Shown here one piece after another: positions 54,481 through 64,000 of a stretch of DNA of 64,000 bases. The DNA is from Azonexus hydrophilus (lineage in GTDB: Bacteria > Pseudomonadota > Gammaproteobacteria > Burkholderiales > Rhodocyclaceae): assembly GCF_905120355.1 (NCBI RefSeq), contig NZ_CAJHOB010000010.1:1-64000 (forward strand), written 5' to 3'. Positions within the stretch are counted from its first letter, which is position 1, and each line of letters begins with the position of its first letter. The translations under genes and the position numbers were made by a program. The notes below the pieces were generated by a model that had not been told where the DNA came from, searched no databases, and saw only the letters and a program-made list of their open reading frames with translations.

Positions 54481-54510
54481 TTGACCCAGGGAGACCGCCA
54501 TCGTTATAAT
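54481..54510 (+). promoter_or_regulatory. Sigma-70 promoter for tpiA-secG
   Basis: TTGACC (54481-54486) and a perfect TATAAT (54505-54510) with an 18-bp spacer lie in the 85-bp glmM-tpiA gap. A transcript would start about 54517, some 24 nt before the tpiA start codon, with GGAG in between. This is the best promoter match noticed in the window. Confidence 0.75.
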
Positions 54511-54540
54511 TCCGCGGTTTTTGCCCACGGAGATTAGTGC

Positions 54541-55302
54541 GTGCGTTCCAAGCTTGTTGCCGGTAACTGGAAAATGCATGGTGGTCTGGCCGCCAATGCG
54601 GCCTTGTTGTCGGCGCTGCTGACCGAGATCGATACGCTGCCGTGCGAGGTGGTGGTGTGCCCGCCATTTCCCTATCTGGCGCAGGCGCAGCAGGTGCTGG
54701 CCGGTTCGGCGCTGAAGCTGGGGGCGCAGAATGTCAGTCAACACCCCGCGGGTGCCTATACCGGCGAGGTGTCAGTCAGCATGTTGCGGGAGTTTGGTTG
54801 TCGTTATGTGCTGCTTGGGCACTCCGAGCGGCGCGCCATATATGGCGAGAGCGATGCTACCGTAGCCGCCAAGTTCGAGGCCGTGCTGGCCGAAGGTCTG
54901 GTTCCGGTGCTTTGTGTCGGTGAAACCCTGGCGGATCGTCAGGCGGGGGAGACCGAAATGGTCGTTGGGCGTCAGCTCGATGCAGTGCTCGCCCGTCTTG
55001 GGGTGGCTGCTTTGGGGTGCGGGATTGTTGCCTATGAACCGGTGTGGGCGATTGGTACTGGCCAAACGGCTACTCCGGAGCAGGCGCAGTTGGTGCATGC
55101 GTTCATTCGCCAGCGGGTGGCGGCGAGTGATGATGAGGTGGCAGCAAAATTACGCATCCTCTACGGAGGTAGTGTGAAAGCAGACAATGCAGCGGCCTTG
55201 TTCGGCCAGCCGGATATTGATGGTGGGTTGATTGGCGGGGCGGCCTTGGTGGCTGAGGATTTTCTGGCGATTTGTCGGGCGACCGGCGTGTCGTCTTCAT
55301 AG
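54541..55302 (+). CDS. tpiA: Triosephosphate isomerase
   Basis: A 253-aa TIM-barrel glycolytic enzyme interconverting DHAP and glyceraldehyde-3-P. Catalytic residues are Lys11 (GNWKMHGG), His in LLGHSERR and Glu in VAYEPVWAIGTG; the phosphate loop is LYGGSVKADNA. It starts with GTG at 54541 behind a GGAG site and a strong promoter. secG follows after 22 nt. Besides glycolysis it would consume DHAP made by the proposed mtnA-ald2 shunt. Confidence 0.97.
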   Translation: MRSKLVAGNWKMHGGLAANAALLSALLTEIDTLPCEVVVCPPFPYLAQAQQVLAGSALKLGAQNVSQHPAGAYTGEVSVSMLREFGCRYVLLGHSERRAIYGESDATVAAKFEAVLAEGLVPVLCVGETLADRQAGETEMVVGRQLDAVLARLGVAALGCGIVAYEPVWAIGTGQTATPEQAQLVHAFIRQRVAASDDEVAAKLRILYGGSVKADNAAALFGQPDIDGGLIGGAALVAEDFLAICRATGVSSS

Positions 55303-55324
55303 CGAAGAAAGTGGGTAAGTAAAA

Positions 55325-55687
55325 ATGAGCTGGATGTTCTCCTTGGTGTTGACGATTCATATTCTGGTGGCGCTCGCCATTATCGGTTTGGTCCTGGTGC
55401 AGCACGGTAAGGGTGCCGACATGGGGGCTGCCTTTGGTAGCGGTGCCTCCGGTAGTCTGTTTGGTGCGTCCGGGTCGGCTAATTTTCTTAGCCGGACGAC
55501 GGGTGTGCTGGCTGCGGTCTTCTTTCTGACCAGCCTGTCCCTGGCCTACTTCGCGTCCGAAAAGCCAAAAACGTCTGGTAGTCTGATGCAGGATTCGGTA
55601 CAATCGCAGACTGTCCCGCTGGCTCCTGCCGGAGGGGTGAATGAACCAGCTGGCGCGGGTTCCAAGGCGCAGCAGGTGCCAAAGTAA
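55325..55687 (+). CDS. secG: Preprotein translocase subunit SecG
   Basis: A 120-aa SecYEG subunit that assists protein export. Two membrane helices (about 3-22 and 54-74) flank the conserved [26 protein letters not shown] loop region (positions 31-56), followed by a polar, Ser/Gln/Pro-rich tail. The tpiA-secG-tRNA-Leu-nuoA order is standard in Betaproteobacteria and agrees with the call. Confidence 0.95.
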   Translation: MSWMFSLVLTIHILVALAIIGLVLVQHGKGADMGAAFGSGASGSLFGASGSANFLSRTTGVLAAVFFLTSLSLAYFASEKPKTSGSLMQDSVQSQTVPLAPAGGVNEPAGAGSKAQQVPK

Positions 55688-55749
55688 GCTGTTTATTCCA
55701 CTGTCAATTTGTGTTTTGACCGGTGGGTGAAGAGTAGTAAAAGCAATAC

Positions 55750-55834
55750 GCCGACGTGGTGAAATTGGTAGACACGCTATCTTGAGGGGGTAGTGGCGCA
55801 AGCTGTGCGAGTTCGAGTCTCGCCGTCGGCACCA
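55750..55834 (+). tRNA. tRNA-Leu (anticodon GAG)
   Basis: An 85-nt class II tRNA. The acceptor stem GCCGACG (55750-55756) pairs with CGTCGGC (55824-55830), followed by A and an encoded CCA. The anticodon arm reads CTATCTTGAGGGGGTAG with GAG in the loop. A long variable arm (TGGCGCAAGCTGTGCG) and T-arm GAGTTCGAGTCTC are present. TTGACC (55716) and TAAAAG (55738) may be its promoter, spaced 16 bp. Confidence 0.97.
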
Positions 55835-55890
55835 TAACGGGGTTGGTTGATTTTCATCCAGCTCGATAAAAACTGACAAATTGGCGGCGG

Positions 55891-56265
55891 ATGATGGAAG
55901 CGTATTTTCCAATCCTGATGTTTGTGTTGGTTGGGGTGGCGATTGGTGTTTTGCCGGTTGCCATGGGTTTTGCGTTGGCGCCCCGGCGTCCCGACCCCGA
56001 GAAACTCTCCCCCTATGAGTGTGGCTTCGAGGCATTCGAAGATGCGCGCATGAAATTCGATGTGCGTTACTACCTCATTGCAATCCTGTTTATTCTGTTC
56101 GATCTTGAAATCGCTTTCCTGATTCCTTGGGGTGCCGTGTTTTCCGATATGGCAGCCAGTGACGGTCTCGGGGTGTTCGGTTTCGTCGAAATGCTGGTTT
56201 TTATTGGCATTCTGGCACTGGGTGATATTTATGCCTGGGCCAAGGGTGCTCTGGACTGGGAATGA
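55891..56265 (+). CDS. nuoA: NADH-quinone oxidoreductase subunit A
   Basis: A 124-aa membrane subunit of complex I with three helices. The conserved loop [20 protein letters not shown] (residues 41-60), containing the Cys that reports the active/deactive state in other species, is intact, as is FLIPWGAVF. It opens the nuo operon 56 nt after tRNA-Leu. Two adjacent ATGs (55891 and 55894) are possible; the first is taken. The upstream GGCGGCGG is only a weak ribosome site. Confidence 0.96.
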   Translation: MMEAYFPILMFVLVGVAIGVLPVAMGFALAPRRPDPEKLSPYECGFEAFEDARMKFDVRYYLIAILFILFDLEIAFLIPWGAVFSDMAASDGLGVFGFVEMLVFIGILALGDIYAWAKGALDWE

Positions 56266-56274
56266 GGCGGCGCC

Positions 56275-56751
56275 ATGGCCATTGAAGGAATTCTGCAGGA
56301 AGGCTTTGTCACCACGACGGCGGACAAGCTGATCAACTACATGCGCACTGGCTCGATCTGGCCAATGACTTTTGGTCTCGCCTGTTGCGCGGTGGAAATG
56401 ATTCACGCCGGCTGCTCGCGCTACGACCTGGATCGCTTCGGTATCATCTTTCGCCCCAGTCCGCGGCAGTCCGATGTGATGATTGTGGCGGGTACCTTGA
56501 CCAATAAAATGGCGCCGGCCCTGCGCAAGGTGTACGACCAGATGGCTGAGCCACGCTGGGTGATCTCCATGGGTTCTTGCGCAAATGGTGGTGGCTACTA
56601 TCACTATTCCTACTCGGTGGTGCGCGGTTGTGATCGCGTGGTGCCGGTTGATATCTATGTGCCGGGCTGCCCGCCCACCGCGGAGGCGTTGCTCTACGGC
56701 TTGATTCAGCTGCAGAACAAGATTCGTCGCACCAATACCATTGCCCGCTAA
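56275..56751 (+). CDS. nuoB: NADH-quinone oxidoreductase subunit B
   Basis: A 158-aa peripheral-arm subunit holding iron-sulfur cluster N2, the last before quinone. Cluster ligands are Cys37, Cys38 (LACCAVEM), Cys102 (GSCANGGG) and Cys132 ([10 protein letters not shown]). It has the short PSST/20-kDa form typical of Betaproteobacteria. It starts 9 nt after nuoA. Confidence 0.97.
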   Translation: MAIEGILQEGFVTTTADKLINYMRTGSIWPMTFGLACCAVEMIHAGCSRYDLDRFGIIFRPSPRQSDVMIVAGTLTNKMAPALRKVYDQMAEPRWVISMGSCANGGGYYHYSYSVVRGCDRVVPVDIYVPGCPPTAEALLYGLIQLQNKIRRTNTIAR

Positions 56752-56769
56752 ATTTCGAGGCCGATCCCT

Positions 56770-57375
56770 ATGTCAGCCAAGCTGGATGCGCTTTGCCAAA
56801 AATTGCAGGAACGATTCGGGGATGCACTTCAATCCACGAAAATCGCCCTGAACGAACTGACCGTCGAGGTCGCTGCAGGTGATTACTACGCCACCATGCA
56901 GGCCTTGCGTGATGAGAAAGAATTTTCCTTCGAGGAACTGATCGATCTGTGCGGTGTGGATTACTCCACTTACGGCGATGGTGCCTGGGTTGGAAAACGC
57001 TATGCCACAGTGGTGCATCTGCTGTCGATCGCGCACAACGTTCGCTTGAGAGTGCGGGTTTTTGCCGAAGATGACGAGTTCCCGGTAACTGATTCGGTGA
57101 CCACATTGTGGAGTTCTGCCAACTGGTTCGAGCGTGAGTCGTTCGATCTGTTCGGGATTGCCTATACCGGCCACCACGACTTGCGCCGTCTGCTCACCGA
57201 TTACGGTTTCATCGGTCACCCCTTCCGCAAGGACTTTCCGATCACGGGGCACGTCGAAATGCGTTACGACCCGGATCAGGGGCGAGTGGTGTACCAGCCG
57301 GTAACCATCGCGCCTCGCGAAAATACCCCGCGCATCGTGCGCGAAGATACCTACGGGGATCCGAAACATGGCTGA
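56770..57375 (+). CDS. nuoC: NADH-quinone oxidoreductase subunit C
   Basis: A 201-aa 30-kDa subunit of complex I. The signature [11 protein letters not shown] followed by [23 protein letters not shown] is present. nuoC and nuoD are separate genes here, not fused as in E. coli, and overlap by 8 nt. Confidence 0.97.
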   Translation: MSAKLDALCQKLQERFGDALQSTKIALNELTVEVAAGDYYATMQALRDEKEFSFEELIDLCGVDYSTYGDGAWVGKRYATVVHLLSIAHNVRLRVRVFAEDDEFPVTDSVTTLWSSANWFERESFDLFGIAYTGHHDLRRLLTDYGFIGHPFRKDFPITGHVEMRYDPDQGRVVYQPVTIAPRENTPRIVREDTYGDPKHG

Positions 57376-58621
57376 TATTCAGAGCTATACGCTGAACTTC
57401 GGGCCGCAGCACCCGGCCGCCCACGGTGTGTTGCGCATGGTGCTTGAGATGGATGGTGAAGTGGTGCGCCGCGCTGACCCGCATATCGGTCTGCTGCACC
57501 GTGGGACCGAGAAGCTTGCCGAGCATCGTACCTGGGTGCAGGCCATGCCCTACATGGATCGCCTGGACTACGTCTCGCCCATGTGCAATGAGCACGCCTA
57601 CTGCCTGGGTGTTGAGAAACTTCTGCAGATCGAAGTGCCGGAGCGGGGTAAGTACATCCGTACCATGTACGACGAAGTTACCCGCATTCTCAACCACCTG
57701 CTGTGGATCGGCTGTCATGCGCTCGACGTTGGCGCCATGGCCATGGCGCTGTACACCTTCCGTGAGCGGGAAGATCTGATGGACGCTTATGAAGCGGTCA
57801 GCGGGGCCCGTCTGCACGCAGCTTATTATCGTCCGGGTGGCGTTTATCGCGATTTGCCGGAGCGCATGCCGCAGTACCGGGAGTCGACCTGGACCAGTGC
57901 CAGCAAGGCCAAAGCGCTCAACGAGAACCGCAGCGGATCGCTGCTGGACTTCCTGGAAGACTTTACCGAGCGCTTCCCGAAATACCACGCTGAGTACCAC
58001 ACCCTGCTGACCGACAACCGTATCTGGAAGCAGCGGTTGGTCGGTGTGGGTGTGATCAGTCCGGAGCGCGCCATGCAGCTTGGCTTTACCGGCGCCATGC
58101 TGCGCGGTTCTGGCGTGGCCTGGGATTTGCGCAAGAAGCAGCCTTACGCGGCCTATGACAAGGTGGACTTCGATGTGCCGGTCGGCGTCAATGGTGACAG
58201 CTACGACCGTTACCTGGTGCGCATGGAAGAAATGCTGCAGTCGAACCGCATCATCAAGCAGTGCATCGACTGGTTGCGTAAAAACCCCGGTCCGGTCATC
58301 ACGGATAATTTCAAGGTGGCGCCGCCCAAACGGGAAGCCATGAAGTCAAACATGGAAGAGCTGATTCACCATTTCAAGCTCTTCAGTGAAGGGATTCACG
58401 TCACGCCGGGCGAAGCCTATGCTGCGGTCGAGCATCCCAAGGGTGAATTTGGCATCTATTTCATTTCCGATGGTGCCAACAAGCCGTACCGGATGAAAAT
58501 CCGTGCACCGGGCTACGCCCATCTGGCTGCGATGGACGAGATGGCGAAGGGCCACATGCTGGCTGACGTCGTCACGATCATCGGTTCTCAAGATATCGTT
58601 TTTGGCGAGATCGACCGCTGA
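57368..58621 (+). CDS. nuoD: NADH-quinone oxidoreductase subunit D
   Basis: A 417-aa 49-kDa subunit that forms the quinone pocket with NuoB. Hallmarks are [15 protein letters not shown] with the quinone-facing His, [12 protein letters not shown], and the C-terminal [19 protein letters not shown]. The stop overlaps the nuoE start by one base (TGATG). Confidence 0.98.
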   Translation: MADIQSYTLNFGPQHPAAHGVLRMVLEMDGEVVRRADPHIGLLHRGTEKLAEHRTWVQAMPYMDRLDYVSPMCNEHAYCLGVEKLLQIEVPERGKYIRTMYDEVTRILNHLLWIGCHALDVGAMAMALYTFREREDLMDAYEAVSGARLHAAYYRPGGVYRDLPERMPQYRESTWTSASKAKALNENRSGSLLDFLEDFTERFPKYHAEYHTLLTDNRIWKQRLVGVGVISPERAMQLGFTGAMLRGSGVAWDLRKKQPYAAYDKVDFDVPVGVNGDSYDRYLVRMEEMLQSNRIIKQCIDWLRKNPGPVITDNFKVAPPKREAMKSNMEELIHHFKLFSEGIHVTPGEAYAAVEHPKGEFGIYFISDGANKPYRMKIRAPGYAHLAAMDEMAKGHMLADVVTIIGSQDIVFGEIDR

Positions 58622-59094
58622 TGTTTTCCGCTGACACCCTACAAAAATTCGCGCGTGAGGTCGGCAAGTACCCTGCTGACCAGAAACAGTCTGCCGTGAT
58701 GGCCTGTCTGGCGCATGCGCAGGAAGAAAAAGGCTGGTTGCCACCCGAGGCGATCGAGGCTGTTGCCAACTATCTCGGCATGCCCCCCATGGCGGCGTAC
58801 GAGGTGGCTTCCTTCTACAACATGTATGATCTGAAACCGGTCGGCAAGTACAAGCTCACGGTGTGCACCAATCTGCCGTGCGCGCTGTCTGGGGGCAATC
58901 ATGCGGCCGAGTACCTGCAGAAAAAGCTGGGCATCGGTTTCAATGAAACGACGCCGGATGGCAAATTCACCCTGAAAGAAGGGGAATGCATGGGTGCCTG
59001 CGGTGATGCGCCGGTGTTCATCGTCAATAACCGGTCGATGTGCAGCCACATGCATCCGGATCAGATCGACAAGCTGCTCGAGGAGTGCAAGTAA
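58621..59094 (+). CDS. nuoE: NADH-quinone oxidoreductase subunit E
   Basis: A 157-aa thioredoxin-like subunit with [2Fe-2S] cluster N1a, bound by Cys82, Cys87, Cys123 and Cys127 (VCTNLPC and GECMGAC). The N-terminal helical part is normal. It overlaps nuoF by one base (TAATG). Confidence 0.97.
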   Translation: MFSADTLQKFAREVGKYPADQKQSAVMACLAHAQEEKGWLPPEAIEAVANYLGMPPMAAYEVASFYNMYDLKPVGKYKLTVCTNLPCALSGGNHAAEYLQKKLGIGFNETTPDGKFTLKEGECMGACGDAPVFIVNNRSMCSHMHPDQIDKLLEECK

Positions 59095-60422
59095 TGGCCA
59101 TGATGGGGGCAATCAACCCGGTCCTGATGGCCGGTCTCGATGGCGACAATAGCTGGCGTCTCAAGGATTACGTGGCGCGCGGCGGTTATGAGCAGCTGAA
59201 ACGCATCCTGCAGAGCGGGATGACGCAGGAAGACGTCATTGCAGAGGTGAAGAAGTCCGTGCTGCGCGGACGGGGTGGCGCTGGCTTTCCGACGGGCCTG
59301 AAATGGTCTTTCATGCCGCGCTCCTTCCCCGGTGACAAGTATGTCGTCTGCAACACCGACGAAGGTGAACCGGGAACTTTCAAGGACCGCGACCTCATGC
59401 GCTACAACCCGCATGCGGTGATCGAAGGCATGATCATTGCCGGTTTTGCCATGGGCGCGACGCGGGGTTACAACTACGTTCACGGTGAAATCTGGGAAAT
59501 TTACAAGCGTTTCGAGGAAGCACTGGATGAGGCGCGTGCAGCAGGTTTCCTGGGGCAGAAGATTCTCGGCACCGAATTCAGTTTCGATCTCTTCGCCCAC
59601 CACGGTTACGGTGCCTATATTTGCGGAGAAGAAACGGCGCTGCTTGAGTCGATCGAGGGCAAGAAGGGACAGCCCCGCTTCAAGCCGCCTTTCCCGGCTT
59701 CTTTTGGCCTGTACGGCAAGCCGACCACGATCAACAACACGGAAACCTTCGCTTCCATTCCCTTCATTCTGAAGATGGGTGGCGAGGAATACCTCAATCT
59801 GGGTAAACCGAACAACGGCGGCACCAAGCTGTTCTCGGTTTCCGGCCACGTCAACCGCCCGGGGAACTACGAAATTCCCTTGGGTACCCCGTTCGCCAAA
59901 CTGCTCGAAATGTGCGGTGGCATGCGCGGCGGGCGCAAGCTGAAGGCGGTGATTCCGGGGGGGTCCTCGGCGCCGGTGATGCCGGCTGAGGTGATCATGG
60001 ACTGCACCATGGACTACGATTCGATCAGCAAAGGCGGTTCGATGCTCGGCTCGGGTGCTGTCATTGTCATGGATGAAACGGTGTGCATGGTCAAGGCGCT
60101 CGAGCGTCTGTCCTATTTCTACCATGAAGAATCCTGTGGCCAATGCACACCCTGCCGCGAGGGCACGGCCTGGATGTACAAGGTGGTGCATCGCATCGAG
60201 AATGGGCTGGGCAAGCCGGAGGACCTGGACTTGCTCAACAGTGTGCTGGGCAACATTGCTGGCCGCACCATCTGTGCGTTGGGTGATGCGGCAGCTTTCC
60301 CGGTGCAGAGTTTCATCAAGCATTTCCGCGCTGAATTTGAACACCACATCGAGCACAAGACCTGTCTGGTGCCCAAGGATGTGCAGTGGGCAGGCAGCGG
60401 CTTCCACAAGATCACGGCCTGA
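59094..60422 (+). CDS. nuoF: NADH-quinone oxidoreductase subunit F
   Basis: A 442-aa subunit that binds NADH and FMN and passes electrons to cluster N3. [11 protein letters not shown] (58-68) is the nucleotide loop, and the N3 ligands are Cys348, Cys351 and Cys354 ([12 protein letters not shown]) plus a later Cys in TICALGD. The ATG at 59094 has a GAGGAG site within nuoE; a longer in-frame start inside nuoE is not family-like. Confidence 0.97.
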   Translation: MAMMGAINPVLMAGLDGDNSWRLKDYVARGGYEQLKRILQSGMTQEDVIAEVKKSVLRGRGGAGFPTGLKWSFMPRSFPGDKYVVCNTDEGEPGTFKDRDLMRYNPHAVIEGMIIAGFAMGATRGYNYVHGEIWEIYKRFEEALDEARAAGFLGQKILGTEFSFDLFAHHGYGAYICGEETALLESIEGKKGQPRFKPPFPASFGLYGKPTTINNTETFASIPFILKMGGEEYLNLGKPNNGGTKLFSVSGHVNRPGNYEIPLGTPFAKLLEMCGGMRGGRKLKAVIPGGSSAPVMPAEVIMDCTMDYDSISKGGSMLGSGAVIVMDETVCMVKALERLSYFYHEESCGQCTPCREGTAWMYKVVHRIENGLGKPEDLDLLNSVLGNIAGRTICALGDAAAFPVQSFIKHFRAEFEHHIEHKTCLVPKDVQWAGSGFHKITA

Positions 60423-60462
60423 AGGCCTGGTCCGTTAAGAAAACTGGCTACAAGGTAGCGAC

Positions 60463-62796
60463 ATGCTAGATATTGAAATCGACGGCAAGAAGGGACAGGT
60501 ACCCGCAGGCAGCACGGTGATGGACGCCGCGCAGCAACTGGGCGTGTACATTCCGCATTTCTGCTATCACAAGAAACTTTCCATTGCCGCCAGCTGCCGC
60601 ATGTGTCTGGTGGAAGTCGAGAAGGCACCCAAGCCCCTGCCGGCCTGTGCCACGCCGGTGACCAATGGGATGAAGGTGTTCACCCACTCAGATCTCGCAG
60701 TCAAGGCGCAGAAGGGGGTGATGGAATTCCTGTTGATCAATCACCCGCTGGATTGCCCGATCTGCGATCAGGGCGGTGAATGCCAGCTGCAGGATATGTC
60801 GGTTGGTTACGGCCCGATGAAAAGCCGCTACACCGAGGAAAAGCGTGTCGTCTTCCACAAGGATGTCGGCCCCCTGATCTCGATGGAAGAGATGAGCCGT
60901 TGCATCCACTGTACGCGCTGTGTGCGCTTCGGCCAGGAAATCGCCGGGGTGATGGAATTGGGGATGGCCAATCGCAACATGCATGCGGAGATCATGACCT
61001 TTGTCGGCCGTTCGGTGGACTCCGAACTGTCTGGCAACATGATTGACCTGTGCCCGGTCGGTGCCCTGACCTCTAAGCCGTTCCGTTATACCGCGCGGAG
61101 CTGGGAGCTGCAGCGGCGGAAATCGGTCAGCCCGCACGATTCCGTCGGCGCCAACCTGGTGGTTCAAGTCAAACACGACACCGTGATGCGTGTCCTGCCG
61201 CGCGAAAACGAAGCAGTTAATGAATGCTGGATTTCCGACAAGGAGCGTTTCGCCTACCAGGCCTTGAATTCCGAGCAGCGCCTCGACAAGCCCATGGTCA
61301 AGCAGGGCGGAGAGTGGAAGGAGGTCAGCTGGAACGTGGCTCTTGATTACGTGGCCCATGCCCTGAAGGACATCGCCCGCGAACACGGTGGCGATGCACT
61401 GGCGGCGCTGGCGGCGCAATCGTCCACCCTGGAAGAGTTTTACCTGCTGGGGAAAGTGATGCAGGGCCTGGGCAGCAAGAATGCCGATTTCCGTCCCCGT
61501 CAGAGTGACTTCTCGGCCGATGCCCAGCGTGCGGGTGCACCGTGGCTGGGTATGCGTCTGGCTGAAATCGAACAACTTGATGCGGCGCTAGTGGTGGGGT
61601 CGTTCCTGCGCAAGGATCATCCTCTGATCGCGCAACGCCTGCGTCAGGCCGCCAAGAAGAATACCCAGGTCAGCATGCTGTCGGTCACAGCCGATGATCA
61701 ACTGATCGCCTTGGCGAATCAGGTCAGCGTGGCACCGGCACAACTTGCCGCCGCCTTGGCTGGCGTGGTGCGTGCTGCAGCCGAAGCGAAGGGTGAAGCC
61801 GTCCCCGCCGGCCTGGAAAACGTGGCGGTCTGCGACAACTGTCGCAAGATTGCAGCCAGTCTGCTGCAAGGGGAAAAGAAGGCAGTATTCCTTGGTAATG
61901 TCGCGACCCAGTCACCCGACGCAATGCAGATTCAGCGTCTGGCACTCGAACTCGGCCGTATCACCGGGGCGACGGTCGGTTTCCTTGGCGAGGGCGCCAA
62001 TACGGTCGGCGGTTATCTGAGCGGGTTGCTGCAAGGCGGTGCCAACGCTCGCAGCATGTTCGAAACTCCGCGCAAGGGCTATGTGCTTCTTGGGGTGGAA
62101 CCGGAGCTTGATTGTGCCAATCCCCAGGTTGCGCAGGCGGCTCTGGACAAGGCGGCCTTCGTCGTTTCCCTGTCGCCGTTCAAGAGCGATGCCGCGTTGC
62201 AATACGCCGACGCCATCCTGCCTGTTTCGCCTTACACCGAGACGGCTGGTACCTTCATCAATACCGAGGGCCGTGTTCAATCGTTCAACGGCGTAGTCAA
62301 GCCACGCGGTGAAACCCGTCCGGCCTGGAAACTGCTGCGCGTGCTGGGCAATGTCCTCAACCTGCCTGGTTTTGAGTATCAGAGCAGTGAAGAGGTGCGC
62401 AACGAGGTGCTTGGCGCCACGGCAGAATTCGCCAACGGTCTCGACAATGCGCTTAACGCCGCAGCAATCGCCGTGCCGGCAGAAGTGAAGCAGGGGCTGC
62501 AGCGTATTGCCGATGTGCCGATTCACTTTGCCGACGCCATGGCCCGGCGTGCCCCGGCGCTGCAGAAGACCGCCGATGCACGGGCACCGCAACTGCGTGC
62601 CAATGTGGCAACCCTCCAGGCTTTGGGGCTGCAGGCCGGTGAGTCAGCCAAAGTACGCCAAGGAGGTGGTTGTGCAGTATTGACCGTTGCCCTGGATGCT
62701 GCGGTTCCCGATAACTGCCTGCGCGTCGCTGCTGCTCATCCGACAACCGCAAGCCTGGGTGCAATGTTCGGTGACATCTCTGTGGAGCGTGCATAA
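60463..62796 (+). CDS. nuoG: NADH-quinone oxidoreductase subunit G
   Basis: A 777-aa subunit with clusters N1b (Cys34, Cys45, Cys48, Cys62), N5 (His94, Cys98, Cys101, Cys107) and N4 (Cys147, Cys150, Cys153 and a later Cys in DLCPVGALTSKP). A degenerate molybdopterin-oxidoreductase-like domain makes up the rest. The extra N7 motif found in E. coli-type NuoG is not evident. The C-terminal third is more Ala-rich and less conserved, as is usual. Confidence 0.96.
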   Translation: MLDIEIDGKKGQVPAGSTVMDAAQQLGVYIPHFCYHKKLSIAASCRMCLVEVEKAPKPLPACATPVTNGMKVFTHSDLAVKAQKGVMEFLLINHPLDCPICDQGGECQLQDMSVGYGPMKSRYTEEKRVVFHKDVGPLISMEEMSRCIHCTRCVRFGQEIAGVMELGMANRNMHAEIMTFVGRSVDSELSGNMIDLCPVGALTSKPFRYTARSWELQRRKSVSPHDSVGANLVVQVKHDTVMRVLPRENEAVNECWISDKERFAYQALNSEQRLDKPMVKQGGEWKEVSWNVALDYVAHALKDIAREHGGDALAALAAQSSTLEEFYLLGKVMQGLGSKNADFRPRQSDFSADAQRAGAPWLGMRLAEIEQLDAALVVGSFLRKDHPLIAQRLRQAAKKNTQVSMLSVTADDQLIALANQVSVAPAQLAAALAGVVRAAAEAKGEAVPAGLENVAVCDNCRKIAASLLQGEKKAVFLGNVATQSPDAMQIQRLALELGRITGATVGFLGEGANTVGGYLSGLLQGGANARSMFETPRKGYVLLGVEPELDCANPQVAQAALDKAAFVVSLSPFKSDAALQYADAILPVSPYTETAGTFINTEGRVQSFNGVVKPRGETRPAWKLLRVLGNVLNLPGFEYQSSEEVRNEVLGATAEFANGLDNALNAAAIAVPAEVKQGLQRIADVPIHFADAMARRAPALQKTADARAPQLRANVATLQALGLQAGESAKVRQGGGCAVLTVALDAAVPDNCLRVAAAHPTTASLGAMFGDISVERA

Positions 62797-63843
62797 ATGG
62801 ATGCCCTGATGAATTTCGGACAAGGCCTTTTTGGCGTGGCCTGGCCGGCGGTATGGACCCTGCTCAAGATCGTTGCCATCGTTGCTCCGCTCATGCTCGG
62901 CCTGGCGTATCTGACCTATTTCGAGCGCAAGGTGATTGGCTATATGCACGTGCGTATCGGCCCCAACCGGGTGGGTCCATGGGGCTTGCTGCAGCCGATC
63001 GCGGATGGCCTGAAGCTGCTGCTGAAGGAAGTTGTCGTTCCCACCAATGCATCGAAGAAGGTGTTCATCATTGCGCCGATGCTGGCCATCGCGCCTGCAC
63101 TGGCAGCTTGGGCGGTGATTCCCTTCACCGACACACTGGTCTTGGCCGATATCGACGCTAGCCTGCTCTACATCCTGGCGATGACCTCCATCGGGGTGTA
63201 CGGCATCATCCTCTCCGGTTGGGCATCGAACTCCAAATACGCTTTCCTCGGCGCCATGCGTTCGGCGGCACAGATGATTTCCTACGAAATCGCCATGGGT
63301 TTTGCCCTGATCACGGTGCTCATGATTGCCGGCAGCCTGAATTTCATCGACATCGTCAATGGTCAGGCCGAAGGCCGTTTCGCCGACATGGGCCTGGGGT
63401 TCCTGTCTTGGAACTGGTTGCCATTGCTGCCGATGTTCCTCGTTTACCTGATCTCCGGTACCGCTGAGTTGAATCGTGCCCCGTTCGACTTGGCTGAAGG
63501 CGAATCGGAGATCGTCGGTTTTCACGTCGAATATTCGGGGATGGCGTTCGCACTGTTCTTCCTTGCCGAATACGCCAACATGATTCTGGTGGCGGCGCTG
63601 ACCTCGCTCCTCTTCCTGGGGGGCTGGTTGTCGCCGGTCGGTTTCCTGCCCGATGGCATCCTCTGGATGTTCGCCAAGATGTCGTTCGTGCTCTTCCTGT
63701 TCCTCTGGTTCCGCGCCACCTTCCCGCGTTACCGTTACGACCTGTTGATGCGTCTGGGCTGGAAAGTGTTCCTGCCACTGTGTTTCTTCTGGGTCATCAT
63801 TGTTGGCGCGTGGATGATTTCGCCGCTGACCATCTGGAATTGA
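62797..63843 (+). CDS. nuoH: NADH-quinone oxidoreductase subunit H
   Basis: A 348-aa membrane subunit with eight or nine helices that joins the quinone tunnel to the proton path. Conserved segments are [39 protein letters not shown] with the loop glutamates, and [18 protein letters not shown]. It starts at the base after the nuoG stop. Confidence 0.97.
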   Translation: MDALMNFGQGLFGVAWPAVWTLLKIVAIVAPLMLGLAYLTYFERKVIGYMHVRIGPNRVGPWGLLQPIADGLKLLLKEVVVPTNASKKVFIIAPMLAIAPALAAWAVIPFTDTLVLADIDASLLYILAMTSIGVYGIILSGWASNSKYAFLGAMRSAAQMISYEIAMGFALITVLMIAGSLNFIDIVNGQAEGRFADMGLGFLSWNWLPLLPMFLVYLISGTAELNRAPFDLAEGESEIVGFHVEYSGMAFALFFLAEYANMILVAALTSLLFLGGWLSPVGFLPDGILWMFAKMSFVLFLFLWFRATFPRYRYDLLMRLGWKVFLPLCFFWVIIVGAWMISPLTIWN

Positions 63844-63853
63844 GGAGAGAAGA

Positions 63854-64000
63854 ATGGGTTCGATGAAGGAAATCTTCGGCAGCCTCTTCCTCAAGGAGCT
63901 GTTGAAAGGTATGGCGGTGACCGGCAAATATTTCTTTGCCCGCAAGATCACCGTGCAATATCCCGAGGAAAAAACGCCACAAAGCGTCCGCTTTCGTGGT
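63854..64000 (+). CDS. nuoI: NADH-quinone oxidoreductase subunit I (5' part, cut by window end)
   Basis: The first 49 codons of a gene that runs off the window. The N-terminus ([20 protein letters not shown], then [16 protein letters not shown]) matches the amphipathic start of NuoI, the two-[4Fe-4S] ferredoxin-like subunit; its cluster Cys residues lie beyond the end. A good GAGGAGAG site precedes the ATG, and the nuo order supports the call. Confidence 0.9.
   Translation, partial: MGSMKEIFGSLFLKELLKGMAVTGKYFFARKITVQYPEEKTPQSVRFRG

Overview
The window is a continuous, GC-rich stretch of bacterial chromosome, almost fully coding. It carries no insertion sequences, phage genes or CRISPR arrays. 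The gene order recN-fur-bamE-dapB-carAB-greA-yhbY-rlmE-ftsH-folP-glmM-tpiA-secG-tRNA-Leu-nuoABCDEFGHI is the core arrangement of Betaproteobacteria. Together with glnE/yhdP/nit/tldD/aroG, the PP0621-pilS-pilR-ampD block, a diheme cytochrome c4 and a hybrid kinase, it suggests a respiring member of the Rhodocyclales. The placement is by gene content and order, not by a database search.

Layout: 0.1-3.5 kb (minus) is an Mla/Pqi-type lipid transport operon: permease with an N-terminal STAS-like domain, ATPase, MCE protein, lipoprotein. 3.6-8.6 kb holds an unknown 115-aa protein, UvrD, an orphan TAXI-type binding protein, an orphan ParA-like ATPase and a PP0621 protein. 8.6-12.1 kb is pilS-pilR-ampD. 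12.1-19.6 kb is an envelope-modification locus: an OmpR-family regulator and sensor kinase (ColRS/PmrAB-like), a SAM methyltransferase, a YejM/PbgA-like sulfatase-fold membrane protein, a PAP2 phosphatase and, convergently, an LTA-synthase-family transferase. 19.6-22.3 kb (minus) is mtnA-ald2-dmeF (methylthioribose salvage and divalent metal efflux). 22.5-33.8 kb holds mscL, glnE, yhdP, nit, tldD, cytochrome c4 and aroG. 33.9-36.7 kb holds a patatin, queD, a radical SAM protein and a small HTH regulator. 36.9-44.1 kb runs from tRNA-Ser through nadK, recN, fur, bamE and dapB to a hybrid kinase. 44.2-64.0 kb is carAB to nuoI, the last cut by the window end.

The strongest non-genic signal is a pair of direct-repeat arrays with consensus NTTSAC. 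Each has four half-sites at exactly 11-bp steps. One lies between the sensor kinase and the methyltransferase gene, the other upstream of the LTA-synthase-family gene on the opposite strand. This geometry is that of an OmpR/PhoB-family operator, so the neighbouring response regulator may control both transcription units as one envelope-remodelling regulon.

Other points worth attention are an mtnA/class II aldolase pair matching the DHAP shunt of methylthioribose salvage, a promoter followed by a terminator hairpin in the carA leader, intrinsic terminators set directly upstream of greA and of folP, and a 16-bp perfect palindrome upstream of the HTH regulator. No gene-free stretch exceeds about 250 bp. 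Bases 1-116 hold no gene I can assign.
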